Positions 50,646 through 62,590 of a stretch of DNA of 64,000 nt are shown in pieces (position 1 is the stretch's first letter; each line of letters begins with the position of its first letter). Below the pieces are notes generated by a model. The model had not been told where the DNA came from. It saw nothing but the letters and a program-made list of their open reading frames with translations, and did no database searches. Where the stretch lies: assembly GCA_023053545.1 (NCBI GenBank), contig JAKZAN010000005.1, forward strand, positions 7,378,001 to 7,442,000, given 5' to 3'. Origin of the DNA: Lepidurus packardi. Lineage: Eukaryota; Arthropoda; Branchiopoda; Notostraca; Triopsidae. Position numbers and translations under genes: made by a program.

Positions 50646-53600
50646 ACCTATACAACCTAGGTTAAAGGCACTCGATGCATGCATCCCATAAAAGCCTTAG
50701 AAGATGAATTGGACACGAAGATAAAGCCTATTAGCATGAGAGGAAAAGTGGTGACGTTTATTGTCAGGAAGGTTTTTTCGTCTTTTGAACGATTCTGGGA
50801 CTTGTCGTCAATAGGGACGTTAGGGGAAAAGATAGTTTGCTCCACCTGAATCAACACAGACACTTTGACTTGACGATGCATATTATTTTTCCTCTGACTC
50901 TGGCTCGTGACCCCCAAAAGCGCAGTGCGGCATCTATTTTGGATCAGAGCTCGTAACATCATAAGACACATGCCATGTCATTAAGTGACATTAGTGCCTT
51001 TTTGCGCTTTTCTTTTTCACGGGGATTTTGGGGTCCCTCGTGTAACGTAAACATAAGCGACTTCCCCAGGACCCCGGACGGAATGTCTGTGACGACACAA
51101 GACGCTCTCGGAATCGGGGTGGTGAAGAGACCACCCGGACAGTAGCATTATATACATTGGCTGCAAGACACCTTTTACTTTTGGGCACACTTGTAGTTTA
51201 TTTGTTCAGTATAAAACGGGACAATGTATGGAGACTAATGAGGTCATAAGAAGTGTTTTCTAAAGGCTCATCGGAGCTTGGGTCCAACAAAAATGGAACA
51301 CACGTGAGAATTACTGTTAATTAGCTTTTTTCGGCTCGGGATGTTCCGCAGGAAACAAGTCTGTCACCGTGCTCATTTGCCAGGAAGGACAGAATGCTTT
51401 CACGGAAGAGTTGTCGGTGTTCGATACAGCGCAAAAGCAGACGAGGAAGATGCCAAATTGTTTTGCATCCGTCCGTGGTTTGTGTTAAAGGACTTGGGTA
51501 TACCTGCGATAATGACGGACATTTCCAAGTTGAAGAAAAACTGCTGTCGATTCATGCTCACAGCTATAACAAGTCTTGGGCACTTTGGCTGCCGGCAAAC
51601 CCCCAAAAAATGAAAAATAAAAAATAGACAACAAGAAGGAAGAGGAAAAGCTAGCCAATTACATTGTTATATACAAGCACTACATTCACTCACGGTCTAG
51701 TGTCTCGTCCTAGGGAAAAGGAAAGTAGTGTAACCACATTATAGGTAATATTTCCGAGAAAAAAAATTGTTTTAAAAAATGCTTTATAAAAATGGAACAG
51801 CATATTAGGAAGAGCTCATTTGGCGGGACTGCAGGAGTAATGCGGATGGAGTGCGAAGTTGTGAAAAAGCGAAGACAATTCTATAGGATGATCCAATCTT
51901 GGAAACGTGATTCCATGGCGAAGCTCGACCATCAAGCTTCTGGCTATAGTTAGTCTTGGATGTTAAAAACGCACGTGAGGCAGATTGAAGATTGAGAACG
52001 AATCGAGAAAAAAGGATTTAACTTTTTCATCGGTAAAGCTTTTCATGCGTTGATGATTCTTAACCTGATTATCCGATGTAATTTTGCATAATTGCTTTTG
52101 GGGGGATCTCGTGATTTTAAACAGGTCAGCGTTTCTCGTTAACCTTTCTCCCTCTAGCTCCAGTTGAGAACCCAACAAAGACGCCAAAAGCTATTTGTCC
52201 TTTTATGAACCGACGGTATTGACTAGCGTGATGAGTTGAGTCGGAGTCTCTCCGAATAGAAGGTCCTATACCAAAAAAAACGCCAGGTTCCCGAGTTCTA
52301 GAAACAACATTCAATCAGATAAAAAGATCCCATTCCAGCAGGTGATTACATTCGAGTCGACATCGTATGGGTAAGTCATAGATGCATCAGCGTACAACTC
52401 TACCTGGAACTTGCTCTTTTTTTATTTTATTTTTTTCTTCTCGTCCAGTTCAATACTGGGGGGGATTTTTGCCCAGGCATAATAACGTGACAAAAGCCGC
52501 TTGACTCGTCTGTGTTTGTTGCCTGAGTTCGGTTTATTGGTTTTCGTTAGAAGGAATATGCAAAAGAGATGCAAAAGAAGGTGAGGAACAGGTGTTGGGA
52601 GGAGAGGGTTGGAGGCGTCACTCCATTACCTGCTCACGAGGACTGGGCGGGAAGTTCTGTCGTCTACCTACAGATGAATGGTGCTTTGGAAAACTTTTAT
52701 TCCACTTTTTTACCCACAAGTTGTTGTATTATTATTATTTTTTCATTCCCCAGGACCAGCGTGGGTACTTTGGAGAACCATGATGGCATTCAGTGATGCG
52801 GGACAACATGGATATGTGCTCAAGCTTTAGTACGGCTGCCATTCTGCCGAAAAGGACATAACCGAGGCCCCCAACGCCCCTTCCCAATCTTCTCTAGCAG
52901 CTATGTCCGTGGCGAAATAAGATTCATCTCCCACTTTCCACCTGGGTTTGAGAGAACCAAGAGGATTATTGACGTGACCTTGTATGGTGATGCGGCGCTA
53001 TACAAGGCACATGGAACGTATCCGTGGAGCCTTTTCGTGTGCCACACAGGAAGATGAGGGGATGCCAACTTGACATATTAGCATAGCCGTTTGGCTTTGG
53101 GACATATTGCCAACTTTTCTGGCGACCGTTTTTCGTTTGCGTTCTTTTCTTTTAAGTGATAGCGTGCTTCCATGATTGCGTACAAGGCCGGCGTGGACAA
53201 ATAAGGAGAACGTGTGTGGCTAATAGAAATTAAATTATCTTCCTTATAGTGTTAGTGTAGAAAGGAAAATGCTGTTACTAACGTTATTATTTTTTTAGGT
53301 GGCATGGACTCGGTCGCGGTGAATTAGTTGACAATGGGGGAAAAAGAAAGAAAGACGCAGGCAGGTCTCTTCGGGGGCTTCGTACGCTTTTACCTTGAAG
53401 AGGGGAAAATGCTGTGGTTGCTCTCAAACCCGGCATATTGAAGTCTTGCTGGAATATGGAAAGAGGATGGGAAAAAGCTAAAAGTTGTTATAGCGAACCA
53501 AAAATAAAAGACAAAAAAAGACTGCTTCTTCGGTTGTCAGAGGCCCGCGTGATCGAAAGGAATTAATTGACCACCCCATGGACCCATCACATCACACCCT

Positions 53601-54574
53601 TGGTTTCCCTGGCTGGTTCGCGGACCTGCCTTTTATATACCTTCTGTTACACGGCAAAAGATGTGCAGTCCAGGAAGAAAAGATTCGTTTTAAAGAAAAA
53701 GCTGGGGGTGAACCCCCGCCTACTTCGTGATCATGATGGGGCCTTCTTTAACCACGCCAAGCAGCCCTCAATTCCCCACCTCTCTTTCTCTCTCAGGATT
53801 GTGCCGCCCAAGCTGAGAACAAAGGGAGGGCAGCAGGGATGCTTTAATTAATCGCCTTTGTCGGCGAGAACGTGGGCATTCGCGCCGGCGACTTCTACCC
53901 CTCTTCCGTCCTACGTTTTTCCTTTTCTTTCTTTACGTTTATTCTTTTCCGCTTGTTGATACCTTCCCGAAGTGGGCATCACATTTCCGCAATTTCTCAT
54001 GCGTTTCTGAAACTATATATGCAAATAACGCGCTGTGGTATTTAAAACAAAACAGTGTGATTTACTGAAATGAGTCCTAAAAGGCCCGTCAATATATTAT
54101 GGCATAGAGAACCTAATTGTAAAGCTTTTTTTGCTTTGACTTTACATTTTCTTCGATTTGCCTAAGTCTAGAAAGCATGTAATCATGCGAATTCAGTTTG
54201 TAAATGGCGCTTCCTTTTTTCGCCATTCCAGAGTTTTCAAACCATACATACACGCCATCTAGTAAGTCTATTCACAGTTTGTTTAATTTAAGTGTTGCCT
54301 GGAAGGTGTACGCGTGAAAGCGGTTGTTGTTTTTCTAAATATACCAAGGTAAGGAGTATGAGTTTGAGCTAATATTGGTAGTTGTGCCGATGTGGCGATT
54401 ATCGCTTAATAAGGCCTCGTGCCCTTCATCAGTTGGGCGGAATCCTTTTACGGAACTTGTTAGGCTAACGTCGTGTTAGCCTTCTTAACATAACAAGGTA
54501 CGTCACGTCAGTCCATGTGTTTCTGTTTTTGCTTGTGCTCTCCTCATTAGGACATTATGCTAATATAATATTGC
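50646..54574. other. Noncoding region upstream of the GLD2 gene
   Basis: Only short unrecognised ORFs occur. A hairpin ATGTCA-TTAAG-TGACAT lies near 50,973-50,991. The GLD2 promoter and any noncoding 5' exon should lie within its last kilobase, but no clear core element could be fixed. Confidence 0.45.
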
Positions 54575-56824
54575 ATGACAGGGTTTGCGTTTGGTTTTGT
54601 TATGCACCGTTACAACAATGGTTCGCCAAAATTCTTGTTCTCACAATTTCAGCCGCAAGCTCAGTCATTTCAGCAACATTTGCCAACTGTTGAGCAACAC
54701 AACATTCTTCGGGACCTCCCTAAACAACCAAACTTCAGCTTGGATACTCTCTATGCCCTAAAATCGGCCGGGACATGCTTTCCAATAATATATTCGACAT
54801 CAAATACCGTCCCTTGCAATTGCAGTGTTCCGCCACCCAAAATTCCTGAGAACTTTAACTTGAAGAAGCCCTTACCTTATATTAACGAAGACAATCACCC
54901 TCTCATGGTCATGGACAAAGTTACTCCACCTGCTGAACCAACTAGACACGAAGGGAGGGAATCTGGACCACCTCCTAATACAAGCAACGAGAATCAGTAC
55001 CCCAAAATGCAGTTCCAGGCGAAAGGAAGAGATGCCAGGGGGACCAAGTAAGTGGACACATTGTTATAAAATAAGTAGCTAATAAATAAGCTTTTTTAAC
55101 GTACCAGACGCACGACACCTTGGGCTTGGGAAGCATCCAGGAGCCCGAGCCCTTCCTACCCACCCAAGCGTCGCTTTTCTCCAAGTGCTTCACAATCGTG
55201 CCAATCCAGCACTTCCGTACCTGCCTTTCCTAAGCAACCGTACAACAATAAAGATCGTCGTCCTACTCCGTATGAACGACAAAAGAAGGATACGAGTGCT
55301 CAAACACCTGTGCCACCCCCTAATGCAATTTTCATTAACGGAATACCTGAGCAAAGAAGTCTGACCAATGGAAGTGCATGGGACAAGGTATCAAATTGAT
55401 TTTTTGACGTTCACAAAAGCATCAACTTTTATTTTCTAATATATTTTCTTATAAAAGGTGTCAGTAGCTATTTGGGAGAAGTATCTGGAACTGAGGCAAA
55501 AGCCTGAAACCTTGAGGCGAAAACTAAGTTTGAAGGTTGTACTGGGGGACGTACTAAAGGTAACATTGAATAATGAAAAGACTAGTGAAGAGAATCATGT
55601 GTCCCGCAACCTTTTTTTCTGTAGAAAGAGATCACTCCTTGTGAATTGCATATAGTAGGCTCCACTGTTACGGGTTTCGGTTGTGAAGGGAGCGATGTTG
55701 ACATGTGTGTGGTCGTTTCTTCCTTTGATATTGACCAGCGTTTCTACGCCGTAGAAATTTTGAAGAGAGTGGTTAAGGTGCTTAAGAAATGTGGTAGGTT
55801 TGTTTAAGTTATCCTTCAGCAAATTCTAAAGCTAACAACTTACTTTGCGCAGAGTTTATTAAGAAAACCGAGTTGATCGCTGCTAAGGTCCCTATTGTCA
55901 AGTGTTTCGACGGGAGTAGTCAAGTAGAAGTAGATTTGAACTGCAATAACTTGGTTGGGATACGAAACACGCATTTGCTGAAGACGTACGCAGAAAGTAT
56001 TCGACTGCAGAAAGACGAATGTCTAGGATTCTTGATTATTCATTGCTTTTGCTTTAGTCGATTGGAGAGTGAAACCACTAGTCCTGATAGTCAAGTTATG
56101 GGCCCGTTACAAAGATATTAATGATGCCAAGAACAAGAGTATATCCAGCTATTCTTTGACATTAATGGTTATCCATTACTTGCAATGTAAACTTTGCTGG
56201 TTTATTTGTTGTCTTTGGCTTAATTTGTCTTCAACTCTAGGTGGAGCCGTACCTGCTATTTTGCCTTCGTTACAACGTTTGTATCCCGATAAGTTTCGCA
56301 AGAGTTTGGAAGTACGACAATTGGCACCAATCCTAGAAGCAGAGCTAAGAGCCATGCGTTCACCGAATACTCAAAGCTTGGGTGAATTATTGGCTGGCTT
56401 TTTGGATTATTATGCCCATAGGTTCAAGTATGTTAACGTTTAGTTGTTAATGTTAAATGAATATTTGCCGATGCCAGAAACTTGACCAAGGAAATTTCCT
56501 TTAGTTACCAATCGGACGCTATATCAGTACGGCTAGGACGAACGCTACCAATTGTACAGTGTCAGGCCACCAGTTCAAGAAAGAACGACCCATATTCATG
56601 GAAATATCTATGCATTGAAGGTATAACGTTTTTTGGGGAGTTTTTTCTTTGGATTTGCAATAGTTATTTTATTGTGTTCATGTTTTCTAGAACCTTTTGA
56701 CTTGACCAACACTGCCAGGTCGGTGTATGACCCCATCGTATGGCAAAGGATTGTGGGGGTTTTCAGTAGCGCTTGTGCGTTGCTGCAACAGAGCCGGGAC
56801 TTGGCTTATATTTTGAGTAGTTAG
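54575..56824 (+). CDS. GLD2-type cytoplasmic poly(A) RNA polymerase
   Basis: A noncanonical nucleotidyltransferase that adds A residues to 3' ends of mRNAs or small RNAs; GLD2 (wispy in flies) acts in germline and early-embryo translation. Nine exons: 54,575-55,047; 55,108-55,387; 55,458-55,559; 55,625-55,793; 55,853-55,996; 56,058-56,186; 56,241-56,427; 56,478-56,620; 56,691-56,824. They sum to 1,761 nt (586 aa), all introns are GT-AG and 50-70 nt. The N-terminal 250 residues are Gln/Pro/Ser-rich and disordered, as usual in the family. The catalytic core has GS at 297-298, D309 and D311 (GSDVDMC), and D369 (VEVDLN), with AKVPIVK and GIRNTHLL nearby. The PAP-associated domain has SSYSLTLMVIHYLQ, LGELLAGFLDYYA and EEPFDLTNTAR. 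The last lacks the uridine-selecting His, so ATP preference is predicted. ATG at 54,575 follows an in-frame TAA nine bases upstream; Met at 54,602 is an alternative. Confidence 0.93.
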
Positions 56825-57007
56825 TTGTCAGGAAATCTCCGTGAAGGTAATGGTTTTTGTTTAATCAGAATTTGCTCGCTACCCGCGTTTTCATCATTTG
56901 CCAGAGACTTTCTAAAATTGCGAGTTTTAAAATATGCAATTTGTAACCAGGAAAAGTTTAGGTTATTAGTGTATTCCACCAAAATGTCCAGCATCCAAGG
57001 AAAAGCA

Positions 57008-57013
57008 AATAAA
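57008..57013 (+). promoter_or_regulatory. Probable poly(A) signal of the GLD2 gene
   Basis: AATAAA lies 184 nt after the stop codon, in an A-rich stretch. Confidence 0.5.
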
Positions 57014-57411
57014 AATAAGAAAATTGCGTACTCCATAAGACTAGACTTATGTCGGCCTGTGAGGCTCCTATATACCTTAGCTTATTGATGGGAAACACTT
57101 CTAGATGGCGCTGATGTTTGTTATCGTTTTGCGAAAGCTGTAAGAAAATAAGTAGGTTAATTGCGGGCAAAAGTTTCTACGCTTGTTTTGCTCTGAAAAG
57201 TACAATTTGTCACCATAGTTTGCTGTAGCAGCACAATATCCCAAATCAAGTCGTCAAACTTTCTTAAGAAGATTTCTTGAAAACGGCTTTTCAGATTTGA
57301 AAGCAAACTAAAACAAAAGTTTTCTTTTATTAGCATCTAGTGCACAACCAAAGGGCAGATGTTTTAGGTGACGTAGTTCATAGTTGTAAAATCGCATTTG
57401 TATGTTTCTAA

Positions 57412-57417
57412 TTTATT
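57412..57417 (-). promoter_or_regulatory. Possible poly(A) signal of the TUT gene
   Basis: Minus-strand AATAAA lies about 570 nt beyond the stop codon at 57,990-57,988. No closer canonical hexamer was found, although a CATAAA variant lies near 57,716. The convergent GLD2 and TUT transcripts probably end within the 1.16 kb between them. Confidence 0.35.
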
Positions 57418-57987
57418 ATTCACTGGAAAAAATCTGCATTGGTTGTACACTATCTGTTTGCTGTTAGCAAGCTTAAGCTTACTGTCGAATAATTTTTTCA
57501 TGAATATGAAATGTACTGGATTTCTCAGAATGTTCTGCAATTCCCCATGCTAACCGCCTATACCGAGCTAAGGTATATGCGAGCCTTAATGTGAGAGGAA
57601 ACATGCCTTGTTCAGCTAATTTCAAATAATCTATTTTTATAGTGTTTTTAGTCTATATAGCCAGGATTCGCCCAAATTCTGGCGCAGTATTTGCTCTTGT
57701 GTGGCCTGGGTTCCATTTATGGATTACTAAGCTTCAATTACGAATACGGTAATTACTTGCCTGGGGTAACAGGTAGATTATTTTTTACAGGACTAGGTAG
57801 GGTTATCGTCTGAAAAAGTGTAATCACGGTTTCGAGTCTCCTGGAAAATACTTTAAACGTAGCTGTATATTTTACATACCATGCTAATACAGGTGCGTTT
57901 CTTACAATACGTCACTTTCGCAAATTGTATATTGTCAAAGATTTTCGATAAAAACCGCAAAGGTAGCAGCACCCCAAGAATAACCCA

Positions 57988-60900
57988 CTAATTGGCATTA
58001 CCCTTGTCCCGACCCCATCCATAATTGTCAGTCGGAGGTCCTGTGTTCCCACGCTTCCTCAGGCCTCTTCTTCCATCTAAAATTTCTTTCTGATCAGAGG
58101 CTCTTTCTTTCCAACTTCTTTGAGCTTGTCTGTGGGCCTTGCTGCGTTGTTTGATGGGACATTCACGTGCCTTGTGACCAATCTTTCCACAAATAATGCA
58201 TCCGCGGTCATTGGGGGGAGGCGCATCAGTCAGTAAACGGGGGCAAAACAAGTACTGCTCCAAATTATGAAACCCATGCGGTAGCTGAATGATAGGCGTG
58301 CCAAACATTCGTCGAGCTCCACACAGCATCTTAATAATATATACACCCACTAAAAAAACGTAATGCGAATTTAGACGAATGGTTTACAAAATACGAATTA
58401 TTACTTTTGGGTGACACCCCCGAGCCCAAATTATGGTTGAGATCAAATGGATCTTCTATCGCAAGTGGTCGCTCTGTCCACATCTTCTGTAATCGAGACA
58501 GCGGCCTAAACTGCCGAATGCAGACCACGCTCTGGCTAAAATCGAAGGCCTCGGTATAGTAACGAAGAAACCCCAGAAACAAAGTAGCCACCGACTCCTT
58601 ATTTGCTTGGTGATAGGGCCACACATTATTCTATAACTCGAGAAAGAATAGAACGATTGAGTGATTGAAATCAGATAATTTTTCCCCATAAAGTTACCAG
58701 ATTGCGAAGGTCTTCAAAGAACCACGTATTCCAGCCGTCGCAGAGTCGTTCTGGAGCAGGCTGGCTTGGATCATACAATTCCTGCAGTATTGGCAAGACA
58801 GGTGGTTGACGTTGTTGCAGGAAATGAATGAGCATCAGCACATACGCGTATGATGACAAGGAGCCTCGAGCTGCCTCGCACACACCACACTCTTTCGCCA
58901 AAAACTTGATCAGGAAGCCTAAGGCTCGCACCCGGGCATCGATCTCCGCGTAGGCTCGTAGTAAACGCGAATTATGCTGGCCCAGGCGATTATAAAGGGA
59001 AATATCCGCGGAAAGATTTGTCTGGCGATGCACCAGCTTCACTATGGGCACTTTAGCACTCGGAATGGGCAAAACCGAGTGCAAATCTGGAAGTTGACTC
59101 AGATGTTGTCCTAATCTTTCCACCACCGAGACCATATCCACTCCCTAGAACCCCCCAAACGGAATGTTAACGAATCTAGTCTCATTCAAATGTACATGAA
59201 TATAACATTTCAATATATCAGCTGGCTTACCTCGCCAGTTGGTTTTGAATCAAAGGTCAAACACAGATCAAGGTCCGAATCAACGAAGCCAAACCCATTA
59301 CATGAAGAACCAAACGGTTCGAGTCGTGCATCACTATAAACTCTCTTCACATAGTTTTCCAGACTCGTAATGAACCTTTGCCGTTCATTTAAATGCTCAG
59401 GCGATGGAATAAAACGCCCTAAAATGAAAAGAAAATAATAACTCAAAGAACGAAAGTAAATCTTACGTAAAATGTTCCAAGACAAGTGTTCAAGCCACTC
59501 CAGAAATTGCGGGCGCATAGGCGGTAAAGGCTCTATTGTCGGAAGTTGTAATTCAGGGCAATTTGTCTTCAAGTGGCCTTCTTCCAAACAAACTGAGCAC
59601 ATCACGGGTACAATCTGACGACATGAATAAAGAATGAAGAGAATTGTCTCCAAATCTCGGAATTCTCTGAATTTAAGTACCTTTCCTCTTGTGAAGGGTA
59701 GCGCATAGAATTCGTACAGGAAATCTTGTGCAGTTAACTTAGCAGTTCGAGCAGCAGCGTCACTGATAGCCATAACTGGCGCATTTTTCCACAGCGTGAG
59801 CCAAGATAAGGCTAGCAACGGATGAACCGGGTTCTTGTCAACAAATCCTTCTTGGCAGGGTTTCACCGAGGTCCATAAGCCTTTGAACATGGGACCGTCC
59901 AATAGTTGTGGAGTTGCAAAGTAAGCATACGTGTTCCGTAAACAATCCAGGATGCAGTCGTGCACAGCAGTATTGCTAATGCACGCAGCCATATTTTGTT
60001 TCTTGTTGAAAGGATCTGTCAAGCAAGCCAAGTAAATCCCATCCCATCTTATTGCAAACGTATTTAATTCTAATCAGTTTCTTTACCTTCAATAGCCATT
60101 TTTCTGTTCCCCCAGTTGCGATCTGCTCGTAAACATGTCTCTTTTTGGCGGACACACGCGATCTTGTCATGGTAGGCAAAATCCAAGCTGTAAAACCGCA
60201 ACATTCCAACCCACAGTTCAGCCAAGGTCAAGTTTGGCTTTAGCGCTGATCCGCCATTGGCCAGATACTCAGCTACGGCTGTAATTACCAAAAAGTTAAC
60301 AAACTTCAAGGGAAATGGATAATTCGAAATTTTATTTACTTTGATAAGTACCATCGTCCTCCTCGTCAAGCTTTTCATTCAGTCCAGGCTCTTCTGGGGC
60401 CTCGTCCAAGTCTTTTTCCTCTTCTTCTTCATCTCCCAGCTCCTCTTGCTCTTCCTCTTCCTTACAGGCTTTCGTTAACGCTTGTGCAGATCCTTCTTTT
60501 GCTTTAGGTGTAGTTTTGTGCAAAATGGGAAGTATGTCTTGTTGTTGCAAATAATAGAGCGTTAAAATCGCATATGCATGAGGTGGGAGCGTGCCCGCTA
60601 CAGGATCGTCAAGCTTACATTGCTACAGAAACAGAACACAATTAATATAAAAAGACAGGAAATCCAGTGTCCCTTTACATTAGCCCAATGCCTAAAGCAG
60701 ACAGTCAGTTGGCGATACCGATCATCCAGAGCTACAAATTGCCGCAAAAATTCAGTTGACTTGACAGAAAGGTCGGGTTCAAGGACAATCCGGCACCGGA
60801 TACCGCTTTCAATGACGCGAAACTTGATGCAGGGAATCCTTGACGATAGCTCTTCATGAACTTCGTCACAGAAGTCCTCTAAACTGTTCAGCAAATGCAA

Positions 60901-62478
60901 AAGCTTCATCAACGTTTCGACCGGCTTGGCCGGAGCTTCAATCCATAAACCAATGTTCAAATCGGATTCTTTCAAGCCCAAACGGGAGACGTATGAACCA
61001 AAGGCTTTAAAATGGCATGCAGGCAAACTTTCAGAGCAAACACTTTGCAAAGCTTCCACACATTCAGCCCGTACTAAAGCTTCCTCCAGCGAAATGCCAT
61101 TGGCTGCCACCACCGCCTCCAAACGCTGGTTTATGGCTTTCAACTGGGCTGGCGTAGGTGCTGGGAGGTTTTTCAGAGTGGTGCGTGTCATTTCAGCCTA
61201 AAATTTTGAGTCTTTACCAAACCTTGCCAAACTTCCGTTGTCTCTTCCTCCCAGGAAATACTCACGATTATGGACGCTTGGTGTCTATCCGTTTTGATAT
61301 GAATATCAGCTGCGGCGACATGGTCCAAGTGGTAAACGCATAAGTGGCAGCGATATTTTGCAAAGCGAAAACGTAAATTTCGCTAAAACGAAAGAACGTA
61401 TACAAAAATCTCCGGTTTCAATTATATTGCAACTACCTGTTTTAATGGTAAAATGTGATCTCGACGTAATCTCTCCAGTTCGTCTGGTGTCGCGTCAGTA
61501 ACGATCTCATCCTCATCACTCTGGACATCTTGTCGCTTTTCCATTGTCCTTTCTGCGAATCTTCTCTCGTTCTTTCCGACGTCGAATTTTCGTTCAATTT
61601 TCTCTTCTACTTTCATTTCCATACGCTTCCGATTGTCCGACCGTTCAGCGCGTCGCTCTTCCGTTCTAGCTTCAACCCTTCCTACATCCACGAGCCGAAC
61701 CTGGCTTTTATCATTTCCTTGATCAGAAGTGTAAGACACATTCCTCTTAATTTCACTAAAGCGAAAAATAACAGAAATAAACAAAAGCAAACTACAGATG
61801 GTAAAATAGAAAAGCTTACACTAAACTCCTTCCGAATACGAGAGTTTGCATCACTGTGGGTGAAATCCTTCCATCTAATGCTGAGCGTTGGGAACTTTCA
61901 GAGGGATTGTCTGAATCCTCCGTTTTCCCTGAATTCGTAGAACTCTTTTTCCCGGGCGTTTTAGGAGTACCTATACCTGTGTTCTTTGGCTTTGAATCCC
62001 CAGGCAACACACTCTTAGCTGTTGTCGCTTGCTGCTTTCTGGCGTCCTCTCTCCAAGATTGCGACTGATGCTGAGAGTTGACTTTCCCTTTCGGAACTGC
62101 CGAAGCTCCGCCTACCGCAATGGGAGTATTTTGCTCAGTTCGCTTAAAAGGTATTTCGCTATCGTTTTGGCGCTGTTTTCCTATTGAGGTCGAGCTTGAG
62201 GTTTCCACTGTGACTTTTGACGTATCAGCTTGACCTAGTACTGCACTCCCATTGGTTTGACCGTCACTGGCGGAAGATGTACTCGTTTTTTTCTTCCGTG
62301 GTTTGCGTTTTTTGAGAGCAGCTCCATTTTTATCATTATTGGCTGTTGCTGTAGCTTGTTTATCTTCTAAGGTATCTACTTTAAATACCAGCTTTTTCAA
62401 GTCTGTTTCTAAGCCCCGCAACTGGTCCGTCTTAATCCAAGTACTTGCTATAGTAGTAACTCTTGGCTGTTCTGCCAT
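57988..62478 (-). CDS. TUT4/TUT7-type terminal uridylyltransferase
   Basis: Adds U to 3' ends of pre-miRNA, mRNA or other RNA. Twelve exons: 62,478-61,820; 61,755-61,437; 61,382-61,266; 61,197-60,679; 60,622-60,340; 60,278-60,087; 60,015-59,681; 59,614-59,467; 59,418-59,231; 59,144-58,698; 58,630-58,405; 58,349-57,988; total 3,795 nt, 1264 aa, all phases agree. Domains: a charged, disordered N-terminus; a C2H2 finger (C338, C341, H354, H360); an inactive first nucleotidyltransferase domain (GS 432-433, then SDLN with N446 in place of the second Asp) with its PAP-associated half interrupted by a Glu-rich insert; CCHC knuckle C814-C817-H822-C827; an active domain (G893-S894, D905, D907, D967); DPFDLNHNL with H1135; CCHC C1195-C1198-H1203-C1208; a basic tail. 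This is the order in vertebrate TUT4/TUT7, minus their final knuckle. The start is MAEQPRV; a Met at 62,517 lies in the predicted 5' UTR intron. Confidence 0.94.
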
Positions 62479-62482
62479 ATTC

Positions 62483-62590
62483 ACTACAAAGACAACCAAT
62501 ATTAACTTGTTCAGCACAGTTAATAAACTTAAATTACCTTATTTAAGTCGAAATCCCAACCCCAAACAAAACCCACGCGCATGGTAAACA
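62483..62590 (-). promoter_or_regulatory. 5' UTR intron and leader of the TUT gene
   Basis: A donor AAATAAG|GTAATT at 62,537 and acceptor TTTGTAG at 62,484 define a 54-nt intron just upstream of ATG 62,478. This implies a noncoding first exon ending at 62,538. Splice signals are good and the size matches the other introns of this gene. No clear TATA box was identified. Confidence 0.5.

Noticed and set aside
62479-62517. Upstream Met at 62,517 as TUT start
   Set aside because: The segment contains a typical intron 3' end (TTTGTAG) immediately before MAEQPRV, so it is better explained as a 5' UTR intron.
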